A stretch of 14,368 bases of DNA, taken from assembly GCA_009914645.1 (NCBI GenBank), contig VFLB01000042.1, positions 1-14,368 of the forward strand, written 5' to 3'. The stretch is from Synechococcaceae bacterium Bin_79_3 (GTDB taxonomy: Bacteria > Cyanobacteriota > Cyanobacteriia > PCC-6307 > Cyanobiaceae). Of this stretch, positions 1 through 7,075 are shown piece by piece; within the stretch, counting starts at the first letter, position 1; every line of letters begins with the position of its first letter. Position numbers and translations under genes: made by a program. The notes beneath the pieces were generated by a model, which made no database searches, was not told the DNA's origin, and saw only the letters and a program-made list of their open reading frames with translations.

Positions 1-269
1 CCTTTGACCCTGGATATGCTGGATTTGATGGCAGCAAGAGAGCAACTCTGCTCACAAGTATTGCTGCTAACACAAACCCAGCCGGGATGAATGTACGTAA
101 ATCCGCTGGCACTAGTGGCAGATACAACATAAGCTGGGTTTCCATGCAACAACCAGCTACGGTGAATCGCTCCCAGCAAAGGTCACTTGTAAGCTACTCT
201 TCACTTTCTGCAACTATACGAAGCATCCAGGCTCAAGGTGGAAAAATTGTTGCAATCAACGCAAATTAA
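1..269 (+). CDS. Phycobilisome rod linker, C-terminal part only (probably phycoerythrin-associated)
   Basis: The open frame enters at the window edge, with its first full codon at position 3, and gives about 88 residues ending at TAA 267-269. The last ~50 residues look like a CpcD-type linker domain (PF01383): a short beta stretch (RYNISWVSM), a polar turn with NRSQQRS, then SYSSLSATIRSIQAQGGKIV. The GGKIV ending is the family hallmark. The conserved PF00427 domain expected upstream of a rod linker lies outside the window. cpeS follows after 46 bases on the same strand with no terminator, as in the cpeC-D-E-S-T-R order known from Fremyella, so this could be cpeE. Marine Synechococcus also has mpeC, mpeD and mpeE linkers, and the tail alone does not separate them. 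It is certainly linker-like; which linker is not settled. Confidence 0.8.
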   Translation, partial: FDPGYAGFDGSKRATLLTSIAANTNPAGMNVRKSAGTSGRYNISWVSMQQPATVNRSQQRSLVSYSSLSATIRSIQAQGGKIVAINAN

Positions 270-315
270 TCAATACACAATAGTATAAGTGCATTAAAAG
301 ACACTATGCTTCAAA

Positions 316-849
316 ATGGATATTGATCAATTTGTCGCAAAGAGTATTGGCCTGTGGCGTTCAATGCGCTCAGGTCATTCTCTTGCGTTTCAACAGTTTG
401 AAGATGTTTTGAGCACAATATCTATAAGTGCTGCACAAGAAAATGATCCAGAAATAATTAATTTTTTACTCACCAACAAGAAGGCTGATTCAAGTAAGAT
501 TTCATCACCATTTAAAATGACATGGAAAGCGGAAAGTGATTGGAATACTGAAGAAGAATCAGTCTCCTCCGGTTCATGTATTTTAATTCCATTACCAGTA
601 AGCTCTAATGCAGGCTTGCTATTTAGAAGCGTAGGATATGCTGAGGAAGAATCTGCCATATCTGAATACCTTTTCCTCGATGATGGAACATTTATATTAA
701 ATACAAAATATGGGCAATCAATTGCAGAGGAACGCATCTGGTTCGCATCCGAGAATCTAAGATGTCGATCCTCAATAATAAGAACATCCTCAGGAACAGG
801 AATCTTACAGACCTCTTTTGCCTCCGAAGTTCGGAAAATTCAGAACTAA
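316..849 (+). CDS. cpeS: Phycoerythrobilin lyase CpeS (CpcS/CpeS family)
   Basis: 177 aa, normal length for the lipocalin-like S-type bilin lyases. The N-terminus has the family signature: FVAKSIGLWRSMRSGHSLAFQQFEDV, shown here in parts as residues 6-17 (FVAKSIGLWRSM) and 18-30 (RSGHSLAFQQFED). A beta-rich middle and the stretch EERIWFASENLRCRSS near the C-terminus are also typical. In characterised relatives CpeS attaches phycoerythrobilin to Cys82 of the PE beta subunit; here that would be CpeB and MpeB. It acts in the cytoplasm on the apo-subunit before rod assembly. The ATG at 316 is chosen because translation from it gives the expected family start; no clear Shine-Dalgarno sequence precedes it. 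It lies between the linker and cpeT in an apparent operon. Coding sequence is AT-rich. Confidence 0.93.
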   Translation: MDIDQFVAKSIGLWRSMRSGHSLAFQQFEDVLSTISISAAQENDPEIINFLLTNKKADSSKISSPFKMTWKAESDWNTEEESVSSGSCILIPLPVSSNAGLLFRSVGYAEEESAISEYLFLDDGTFILNTKYGQSIAEERIWFASENLRCRSSIIRTSSGTGILQTSFASEVRKIQN

Positions 850-862
850 ATCAAAACTATTA

Positions 863-1468
863 ATGGAAAATCAAAGCGAGCTTCTAAAATTTGCAAAAGT
901 ATTACTAGGCCATTATAGTAATCAAAAGCAAGCCATTGAGAATCCCAAGGATTTTGCACATATAAATATTTTTTTTCAACCTATGCCAAGTGAATTCTTC
1001 AATATAGCGCATATATATTCCGAGCAAAGCTATGACCATGACCCATGGAGACCATACAGGCAGGGAATTCACAAAGTAAGTATTAGCAAAGGGATTATTA
1101 TTGTTGAAAATTTTGAGTTTGAAAACATGTATAGACTAGCCGGTGCTGGCTGCAGACCAGAACTATTAAAAGATATTAATAGTAAGTCTATAAAACAACG
1201 ATTTGGATGTGCAATGCACTTCAAGAAAAAAGGGGAAACCGCATATACGGGGGAAGTTGAGCCTGGATGCAAATGTATTGTTCCAAGAGATGGACAACTT
1301 TCATATTTAGTAAGTGAAGTAGAAGTGAATGAAAAAACATGGGAAAGTAGAGATCGAGGGTTTAATATAGAAGACCATAAACAGTGCTGGGGATCTGAGC
1401 ACGGGAAACTTATATTCGAAAGGAAAGCATTCCTAGGGCTAAATTTGGAAGATGATTGCTTTAATTAA
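863..1468 (+). CDS. cpeT: Phycoerythrobilin lyase CpeT (CpcT/CpeT family)
   Basis: 201 aa from the ATG at 863, the normal size for T-type bilin lyases (PF06206). Family features include an N-terminal helix (LLKFAKVLLGHYSNQKQAI), then HINIFFQPMP, the YSEQSYDHDPWRPYRQGIH segment around residues 53-71, and a later cysteine-containing part (FGCAMHFKK, GCKCIV). CpeT is known to attach PEB to the C-terminal cysteine of PE beta (Cys165 in CpeB; the matching residue is Cys162 in this MpeB). The frame is open back to an ATG at 818, but that would overlap cpeS by 32 bases and add 15 residues without family resemblance. The start at 863 leaves a 13-base gap after cpeS. It is co-oriented with cpeS and cpeR, as in the known cpeS-cpeT-cpeR order. 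Confidence 0.92.
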   Translation: MENQSELLKFAKVLLGHYSNQKQAIENPKDFAHINIFFQPMPSEFFNIAHIYSEQSYDHDPWRPYRQGIHKVSISKGIIIVENFEFENMYRLAGAGCRPELLKDINSKSIKQRFGCAMHFKKKGETAYTGEVEPGCKCIVPRDGQLSYLVSEVEVNEKTWESRDRGFNIEDHKQCWGSEHGKLIFERKAFLGLNLEDDCFN

Positions 1469-1489
1469 CGCAAAAATAAACAAACGCCA

Positions 1490-1798
1490 ATGGAAAATAT
1501 AGAAATTGAAAAATTATTAAAGGGGTGGATTCGCACTCAGCATCTGATATGCCTAAGCAATCAATTTATATTTGAAACCGTTGACCAAACAGCCCTGGAA
1601 AAATTTGAACATTGCATTCTGTTACTCGGCGGACAAATTAGATCAATAACTGCGATTGGAAACTGGCCAATGGGCCCACGTCGATCATTTAAAATTTTGA
1701 GAGCAATCGCATTAATACCAAGTTCTAATTCCAAAAGCTTAGTAATTTATTGGGCAAAAAGAGGATCAATAACTACACGTTACCACGAAATAACCTAA
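1490..1798 (+). CDS. cpeR: CpeR, activator of phycoerythrin gene expression
   Basis: 102 aa, matching the usual CpeR size. The recognisable pieces are LLKGWIRTQHLICLSNQFIF (residues 9-28), the VDQTALEKFE segment and the IGNWPMGPRRSFKILRA block around residues 57-73, followed by VIYWAKRGSITTRYHEI at the end. CpeR is required for expression of phycoerythrin genes in Fremyella, but it is not a classical helix-turn-helix protein and its direct target in marine strains is not seen here. It begins 21 bases after cpeT and is the last gene of the linker-cpeS-cpeT-cpeR run. Its stop codon is one base from the stop of the gene on the opposite strand, with no terminator between them. Confidence 0.92.
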   Translation: MENIEIEKLLKGWIRTQHLICLSNQFIFETVDQTALEKFEHCILLLGGQIRSITAIGNWPMGPRRSFKILRAIALIPSSNSKSLVIYWAKRGSITTRYHEIT

Positions 1799-1799
1799 A

Positions 1800-2366
1800 T
1801 TAATCATTTGCAAACCATCCATACCAGGTAGGTTTTGAAAAATCCGTATGTTCGCTCCATTTTCGTAGTATAGACAAGGAATCAATTACATAACCCTGCT
1901 GAAAAGCAATATTGATTACTTCGTCTTCATTACGTGCTAGCTGAATTTCCTGCACAATATCCGGGCGATTATGAATTGCTTCAATAAAACATTTTAATGC
2001 ATTATCACTATCAGAAGAAGAGTCGGTTAATGCACCAGGCAAGATAGCAGGGGCAAAATTAATTGCTTCAAGTAAACCCAAATCTTTAGCCCCATCCATC
2101 AACAATGTTTGCCACTTTGATATTTGGCGAAATGCCCAACTCCAATGTGTTGGATCTGCCTGAAGAACAGATTGCAGTTGAGAATCAGATAATTGCAACC
2201 AATCAAAAGCTAGAAAACGAGCCCAGGTAGAAAGTTCAAAATTAAAATTAATTGAATTAGCAAAAGCAACAATTTGGTAATGTGTCTGGAGTGTTTTAAT
2301 GCGTTCAGTAACTTTATGATCGTCAACAACTAATTGTACAAAATTTTCAATTTGATTGGGTGGCAT
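1800..2366 (-). CDS. Hypothetical protein with two Nif11-like domains
   Basis: 188 aa when started at the ATG at 2366. This start is favoured because the minus strand carries AGGAG eight bases upstream (2375-2379), and because it lies only two bases after the TAG of the preceding gene, a translational-coupling layout. The frame remains open upstream for 31 more codons, but those would overlap the neighbour by about 90 bases. Two segments resemble the Nif11 family (PF07862). One is near residues 4-55: IENFVQLVVDDHKVTERI, then a conserved-spacing helix ending RFLAFDW. The other is near residues 122-172: ALKCFIEAIHNRPDIVQEIQ, then DEVINIAFQQGYVIDSLSIL and RKW. Both close with a similar Leu-x(2-3)-Trp end. 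Unlike Nif11-type RiPP precursors there is no double-glycine leader junction followed by a Cys/Ser/Thr core. Its role in the phycobilisome region is unknown. Confidence 0.72.
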   Translation of the reverse strand: MPPNQIENFVQLVVDDHKVTERIKTLQTHYQIVAFANSINFNFELSTWARFLAFDWLQLSDSQLQSVLQADPTHWSWAFRQISKWQTLLMDGAKDLGLLEAINFAPAILPGALTDSSSDSDNALKCFIEAIHNRPDIVQEIQLARNEDEVINIAFQQGYVIDSLSILRKWSEHTDFSKPTWYGWFAND

Positions 2367-2368
2367 AA

Positions 2369-2704
2369 CTAGCACTCCTGGCGCCACAAAGCGAAGCAAC
2401 GATTCTGACATATAAGTTGCAATACAAATGGACCGCCTGGACATTGTAATATTCTCCACGACGTACCATATTCATTAATACCGGAAGCTAGCAAAATCTT
2501 TGCTGGACGTGTGGCCTGCTCATGCGGTATTAATGCACATGCTAACGAACTGCTTAATACTAATAAAAACTCATTAAGTTCAGAAATAGAAAGGATACAA
2601 TCAAGCCGTTGATTTAAGCTGTTGTCTAAGTTAAGTAATCCAACAAAATCTCTAATCTCGGCCTCTGCGGCAGACAGATGGTTCACAGTTGAGGCTTGAG
2701 ACAC
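2369..2704 (-). CDS. Small hypothetical protein, possibly Nif11-related, paired with the double-Nif11 gene
   Basis: Up to 111 aa with a GTG start at 2704. There is no in-frame ATG, and a second GTG at 2686 would give 105 aa starting just before NHLSAAEAEIRDF. Neither start has a good Shine-Dalgarno sequence, so the start is uncertain. Residues ~12-60 (AAEAEIRDFVGLLNLDNSLN, then a hydrophobic helix LNEFLLVLSSSLACALIP) follow the same helical pattern as the Nif11-like segments of the next gene, but more weakly. The C-terminal third (GTSWRILQCPGGPFVLQLIC) looks like a different, beta-rich fold. Its stop precedes the next gene's ATG by two bases, so the two are almost certainly co-transcribed and probably co-translated. 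Upstream it diverges from the MpeY-type gene. No function recognised. Confidence 0.6.
   Translation of the reverse strand: MSQASTVNHLSAAEAEIRDFVGLLNLDNSLNQRLDCILSISELNEFLLVLSSSLACALIPHEQATRPAKILLASGINEYGTSWRILQCPGGPFVLQLICQNRCFALWRQEC
2375..2379 (-). promoter_or_regulatory. Shine-Dalgarno deciding the start of the double-Nif11 gene
   Basis: The minus strand reads AGGAG, eight bases before the ATG at 2366, lying inside the last codons of the upstream gene. It supports the 188-aa form over the longer open frame and suggests coupled translation of the two proteins. Confidence 0.65.
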
Positions 2705-2821
2705 GTGGAAGTGCTATTGTTTAGATGTTAAAACTTTAGCTCAAACCAAAAAGGATTGCATTTAATTTGCAAGAATTTTTGGATAGCTCACAAAAATCTT
2801 AAATTAATTCAAACTAAACTA

Positions 2822-4018
2822 ATGAGCGAACGTTTCGACACTATTTTTGAAAGTATGAGCGAGGCGAGTGCAATTGAATATTTAAATGCAAAAATAATTG
2901 AACTTGACAATCCAGGCCTTAAATATATAGCAGCAACTCGACTCGGGGCCTGCACATCAATAGTATCATTCAATACTCTCCTTGAAATTGCTCGTACACC
3001 TAAGGAGAATTTATATGAAAAAATTGCGCGCCGCAAAGCAATTGAAGCGCTTGGCCGAAGAAAGAATAAAGAGGCAATTCCTTTCCTAATAGCCGCACTT
3101 AAAGACCATGATGAACCGACAGTTGTAAATGCAGCAGATGCAATTACTCGGATAAATACATCCTTAACCGATCTTCAACAACAAGAGCTTTTATTAGCAC
3201 TCAACGGGCCAGACAACCAAAAGCGCGCTGTTATTCAAGCTTTTACACGATTAAATCTTTCCGATCCAAATGAAGTGATAAATCAATTAAAATCAGAGGT
3301 TAATCCACTTGTTTCTGGTGCTGCAGTTGCATATAGTTGCAGATGTCAAAATGACAATTCTCAACTCCATTTACTTATTAAGCAGCTGCAGGATGAAAAC
3401 GTAGGTAGACGCAGAGCAGCAGTTATTGACATAGGTGATGCTGGGGTGACGAGCTACCTAGGAGACCTTGTCATGTGCCCAGTATCGATGCCGCTAAAAG
3501 CCAAAAGCGCATTTCAATTATTTTCTGATGTTGACTTGCATTCAATCCCTCTATACCAGGTCGAACTACTTGAAAAGCTTTTAATAGATGATCCCAGAGA
3601 GCTTAATCTTCTGCCAACTTGGCAGGTTTCATTAGAGTCTGATGCCATTAAGGTTCAACTTAAACATAGGGATGAAGGTCGTCAATACGCCGCAGTAAAA
3701 GCATTGCTTTGCTTAGACCCAAAATCACAAGTGGAATTAATAAATGAACTTCACACAAATCATGGAAGCGATTACGGAATTCATTATTTTATAACTAATT
3801 GTATTGGCTTTCTTGGCCTGAACGACAAAAGCAATTTGGTTACAGATTCACTTTTTGAAGAGGCACCTCAATATGCAAAATCAAGGATTGCAGCTGCCTG
3901 GAGTTGCCTAAAGCTGTCTCTAATAGAACATAAAGAATTCATCACTACGCTTGGGGATTCAACGCGATGGGAACCACTAAGATGGACTTGCAAGCAAGTT
4001 TCACGCAAACTTTCTTAA
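2822..4018 (+). CDS. mpeY: MpeY-type bilin lyase for the PE-II alpha subunit (MpeY or MpeQ)
   Basis: 398 aa from ATG 2822. It is a HEAT-repeat/E-F-clan bilin lyase of the CpeY kind: KIARRKAIEALGRRKNKEAI near residues 72-91, repeated helix pairs (PFLIAALKDHDEPTVVNAAD), then CPVSMPLKAKSAFQLF near 224. The closing motifs NHGSDYGIHYF and KSRIAAAWS match CpeY-like NDYG-HYF and KSKAAATWS. It is clearly paralogous to the CpeY at 5319-6644 but distinct. Position directly before mpeBA on the same strand points to MpeY, which attaches PEB to Cys83 of MpeA. In blue-light-specialised strains the same slot holds MpeQ, a lyase-isomerase that puts PUB there; sequence reading alone cannot separate them. An upstream TTG at 2756 is in frame, but the extra 22 residues do not fit the family start. 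It lies 146 bases before mpeB. Confidence 0.8.
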   Translation: MSERFDTIFESMSEASAIEYLNAKIIELDNPGLKYIAATRLGACTSIVSFNTLLEIARTPKENLYEKIARRKAIEALGRRKNKEAIPFLIAALKDHDEPTVVNAADAITRINTSLTDLQQQELLLALNGPDNQKRAVIQAFTRLNLSDPNEVINQLKSEVNPLVSGAAVAYSCRCQNDNSQLHLLIKQLQDENVGRRRAAVIDIGDAGVTSYLGDLVMCPVSMPLKAKSAFQLFSDVDLHSIPLYQVELLEKLLIDDPRELNLLPTWQVSLESDAIKVQLKHRDEGRQYAAVKALLCLDPKSQVELINELHTNHGSDYGIHYFITNCIGFLGLNDKSNLVTDSLFEEAPQYAKSRIAAAWSCLKLSLIEHKEFITTLGDSTRWEPLRWTCKQVSRKLS

Positions 4019-4080
4019 GGTAATTTTGGTAGCTATCGATATTCCAACAAATGCAAACTTATATTGAGAAGCGCCTGCCG

Positions 4081-4110
4081 AATCGTTTTATTCAAATCAC
4101 TAATCGTATT
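4081..4110 (+). promoter_or_regulatory. Two AATCGT-n-TT direct repeats upstream of mpeB
   Basis: AATCGTTTT begins at 4081 and AATCGTATT begins at 4102, exactly 21 bases apart, or two DNA helical turns. They sit about 55-85 bases before the mpeB start codon, in the mpeY-mpeB gap. The spacing is what a protein binding the same DNA face twice would need. No promoter boxes were identified with confidence and no known regulator is assigned. Confidence 0.35.
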
Positions 4111-4116
4111 GTGCCT

Positions 4117-4140
4117 GAGTGGTGCAACATCTCACCGCTC
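4117..4140 (+). promoter_or_regulatory. Stem-loop in the mpeB leader
   Basis: GAGTGGTG (4117-4124) pairs with CACCGCTC (4133-4140) as an eight-base-pair RNA stem with one U-G wobble around an eight-base loop. It ends 24 bases before the mpeB ATG. mpeB has no recognisable Shine-Dalgarno sequence. The hairpin could affect mRNA stability or initiation, or be chance. Confidence 0.4.
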
Positions 4141-4152
4141 TCAGCCCCGTAA

Positions 4153-4710
<558 letters not shown>

Positions 4711-4753
4711 GATTGCCAAACCAGGTACAAACAAAACCCATCACCTAAATCAC

Positions 4754-5251
4754 ATGAAGTCTGTTCTCACCACCGTTATCGGTTCCGCTGACAGCGGTTC
4801 TCGCTTTCCCTCAAGCTCTGATCTGGAATCAGTGCAAGGATCGCTTCAGCGCGCTGCTGCTCGTTTAGAAGCTGCAGAAAAAATCTCAAAAAATTATGAC
4901 GCAATAGCTCAAAGAGCTGTTGATGCTGTTTACACCCAGTACCCAAATGGTGCTACAGGGCGTCAACCCCGTCAGTGTGCAACCGAAGGTAAGGAAAAGT
5001 GCAAGCGCGATTTTGTTACCTATCTGCGTTTGATCAACTACTCATTAGTAGTTGGCGGCACAGGCCCTCTTGATGAGCTTGCCATCAATGGTCAACGTGA
5101 GGTTTACAAGGCTCTAAGCATCGATCCTGGTACATACATCGCTGGTTTTACAGCGATGCGCAATGACGGCTGTGCTCCTCGTGATTTGAGCGCCCAGGCT
5201 CTTACCGAATACAACAGCGCTCTCGATTACGTAATCAATTCACTGGCCTGA
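4754..5251 (+). CDS. mpeA: Phycoerythrin II alpha subunit MpeA
   Basis: 165 aa phycobiliprotein alpha chain with three bilin-binding cysteines at 75, 83 and 140 ([14 protein letters not shown] and NDGCAPRD). The three-bilin pattern defines PE-II alpha; PE-I alpha has two. The start ([19 protein letters not shown]) and the helix [16 protein letters not shown] are typical. It pairs with MpeB as the outer-rod antenna protein. Cys83 is the site that MpeY, MpeZ or MpeQ/MpeW-type enzymes modify in marine Synechococcus and is the key residue for PEB/PUB colour tuning. A strong terminator lies 30 bases after its stop. Confidence 0.96.
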   Translation: MKSVLTTVIGSADSGSRFPSSSDLESVQGSLQRAAARLEAAEKISKNYDAIAQRAVDAVYTQYPNGATGRQPRQCATEGKEKCKRDFVTYLRLINYSLVVGGTGPLDELAINGQREVYKALSIDPGTYIAGFTAMRNDGCAPRDLSAQALTEYNSALDYVINSLA

Positions 5252-5280
5252 TCCAACCAGCTAATAGCATTACATAACTA

Positions 5281-5308
5281 AAGGGCGGATTACACCGCCC
5301 TTTTTTTT
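5281..5308 (+). terminator. Rho-independent terminator of mpeBA
   Basis: GGGCGG (5283-5288) pairs with CCGCCC (5295-5300) around a six-base loop, extended by A-T pairs, and is followed by eight T residues (5301-5308). It sits between the convergent mpeA and cpeY. On the opposite strand the stem is followed only by TTTAGTT, so it may also act weakly on cpeY transcripts. Confidence 0.92.
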
Positions 5309-5318
5309 ATGCTAAATC

Positions 5319-6644
5319 TTAATTCTTGTCTGTCATAATTTGAGTAGCTTTGAATCGAACAAAAGGCTCAGGATCATTTTTTGTTAATTCCGTAAACCTA
5401 AATCTTTCAGGGTTGATCCGCAGGTATAACTTTTCTACAAGCATCAATGCAGCGTATCGCACTTCCCAAAAAGCCTCACAATCAGGTGATAAAATTTTTA
5501 ATAGTAAATCTCCACATATGGAAGGGCAAACAAAACCAAGCGACCAAGTTGCTGCCGCCTTAGATTTCATAAATTGCGGCCTTTCATTTGAAATAGCATC
5601 AAGCAAAATGGCCTTTATCTCTGGAAGTGAGGATTCAGGCCAATTCTGATACATCCCAAATAATCGCATAAAGAAATAATGGGCTCCATAATCATTATGA
5701 GCATCATCGTTCCAGCGACTTAACAGCAATGGTAAAAAATCTTGCGCAGGTCTCACACTTAAAGTATTTAGCGCTAAATAACAACGACTAAAATCAGTTC
5801 CAAAGAGCTCCTGAATAAGAAATTCGTCAGTTGGTGGGGCATCGTACTCGTGAACCAGTGTCAAGGCACTAATATCATCTTTAAGCAACATATCAAGGCA
5901 ATCAACAAGATCAAGCCCTTCAACTTTGCAAGTATCTTTGGGCCAAAGGGCTCTAAAAGCTCTCATTCTAAATACAGGAGAAACAGGTGATCGCAAAATA
6001 TCCGGTAGTAAAATTAGCGCCTTGCAATCAACCGCATCTTGAATGGCAGACTGACGATCCATTTGATTCGGAAGAAGCAAATGATCAGCAAGTTCCATTA
6101 CCCTTTCATCGGTTTCATTTAATTGAGAAACAGCACTAATTGCGGCTCCCCTTACACCAGGATTTTCGTCATTTTGCAATAGTTCAATTTCAGGAGCAGC
6201 ATTCTTCAAATTCAACAAGGCAATAGCCTGAATCAAAACCCGGCGATTAGAATAAGGCTTATTTAATAATTCAACAATTTTATTATTCAGAATTTTATCC
6301 GTGCATTGAAGTTGTCCTAGGGCCCAAGCTGCATTCTCAACCAGGTATGGATCCGAACTATCTAAGTAAGTTCCTATGATTGGAATTGAAATGTACGAGC
6401 CAAGGCGCGCAAGTACCTCGATTGCCTTTCGCTGCGCTAAAAGAATCTCTTGCTCACTAACTTTAGATTCAAGAAGTTTAAGCAAGGCATTCTCTGAACT
6501 CTCTCCGGGGAAATTAATAAGGTGTGAGGCCGCCATGTAGTAATCACTTTTAGACTCCAACTGCTCAAGAGGAAGAGACAGAATTCGAATTGCCTCCTGC
6601 TGACTGAGGCCCAAATGAATGTTGTTAAAGCGGCTTGTACTCAA
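5319..6644 (-). CDS. cpeY: CpeY, subunit of the CpeY/CpeZ phycoerythrobilin lyase
   Basis: 441 aa, full length for CpeY. HEAT-repeat segments run through the protein: YYMAASHLINFPGESSENAL (residues ~35-54), AQRKAIEVLARLG (~70-82), SDPYLVENAAWALGQLQ, NRRVLIQAIALLNL, CPSICGDLLL. Characteristic blocks are SPVSPVFRMRAFRAL, LVHEYDAPPTDEFLIQELFG, DFSRCYLALNTL, NDYGAHYFFMRLFG and KSKAAATWSLG. With CpeZ it attaches PEB to Cys82 of CpeA in Fremyella. The start is a TTG at 6644: the frame has no ATG before the upstream TGA, and the TTG start aligns with the family start (RFNNIHLGLSQQEAIRIL). No Shine-Dalgarno sequence is evident. It converges on mpeA and diverges from the 110-aa gene. CpeZ is about 1.8 kb away on the same strand, beyond two plus-strand genes, so the two are not in one operon. 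Confidence 0.93.
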   Translation of the reverse strand: MSTSRFNNIHLGLSQQEAIRILSLPLEQLESKSDYYMAASHLINFPGESSENALLKLLESKVSEQEILLAQRKAIEVLARLGSYISIPIIGTYLDSSDPYLVENAAWALGQLQCTDKILNNKIVELLNKPYSNRRVLIQAIALLNLKNAAPEIELLQNDENPGVRGAAISAVSQLNETDERVMELADHLLLPNQMDRQSAIQDAVDCKALILLPDILRSPVSPVFRMRAFRALWPKDTCKVEGLDLVDCLDMLLKDDISALTLVHEYDAPPTDEFLIQELFGTDFSRCYLALNTLSVRPAQDFLPLLLSRWNDDAHNDYGAHYFFMRLFGMYQNWPESSLPEIKAILLDAISNERPQFMKSKAAATWSLGFVCPSICGDLLLKILSPDCEAFWEVRYAALMLVEKLYLRINPERFRFTELTKNDPEPFVRFKATQIMTDKN

Positions 6645-6736
6645 AATGGAACTGTCCGAAGTAGCTTTTGATCAAGAATAGCTATCTACTCATGCATATT
6701 TGATTAAATTTAAACGTTTGTTGAAAAACCCCAAAA

Positions 6737-7069
6737 ATGCTAGCCAAAACCTCGAATTTCAGGCATTATGAAATGGAAAACTGCTTCATGCGAATGGGAC
6801 CCTTCCGCGAAAATGCTTTAAAAATTGCTATTTCAGTTCAAGTGGGGAGTTCTCCTAATTCACAAAAATCAATATTTATTCCGCTAACTCAGATAAGCCA
6901 ATTCATGAAGGCAAGTCATAATGGAAATTATAGAATTACTGGAGTAAGTAGCGCTAACGTTGTAGAAAGTAGTCCAAAAATTAATGAAAACAAAGAGCAA
7001 AGTTCAGTGCGTATTGAAACACCTCCATCTGAGCCTGCGCGCCGTGGCAGGCCTCGTCGAAACACTTAA
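6737..7069 (+). CDS. Hypothetical 110-aa protein with a basic AT-hook-like tail
   Basis: Up to 110 aa from the ATG at 6737. Another in-frame ATG at 6773 (MENCFMRMGPF) is equally possible; neither has a Shine-Dalgarno sequence. The middle (ALKIAISVQVGSSPNS, then KSIFIPLTQISQFM) suggests a small beta-rich fold. From residue ~75 the sequence becomes polar and low in complexity (SPKINENKEQSS) and ends PARRGRPRRNT. The RGRP core flanked by arginines resembles an AT-hook, a minor-groove DNA-binding motif, though such a short basic tail could also bind RNA or acidic protein surfaces. It lies divergently from cpeY and converges on the 145-aa gene with six bases between stops. No function recognised; conserved unknown genes are known in this part of marine Synechococcus rod regions. 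Confidence 0.65.
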   Translation: MLAKTSNFRHYEMENCFMRMGPFRENALKIAISVQVGSSPNSQKSIFIPLTQISQFMKASHNGNYRITGVSSANVVESSPKINENKEQSSVRIETPPSEPARRGRPRRNT

Positions 7070-7075
7070 TCACAC

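Noticed and set aside
818..862. Upstream extension of cpeT to ATG 818.
   Set aside because: It would overlap cpeS by 32 bases and adds residues that do not resemble CpeT N-termini.
1800..2366. Nif11-type RiPP precursor peptide.
   Set aside because: No GG or GA leader junction, no short Cys/Ser/Thr-rich core at the C-terminus, no modification enzyme or transporter nearby, and the protein is too long with a second Nif11-like segment at the end.
2366..2459. Possible frameshift joining the 111-aa and Nif11 genes into one protein of about 290 aa, suggested by the long open-frame overlap.
   Set aside because: The downstream gene has a good Shine-Dalgarno sequence and an ATG two bases after the upstream stop, and its Nif11-like domain begins right after that ATG. 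Two coupled genes explain it without an error.
2756..2772. TTGCA-N7-TGCAA inverted repeat upstream of mpeY as an operator.
   Set aside because: Short and AT-rich, with an alternative explanation by chance; nothing else around it supports a binding site, so it was not listed as a feature.
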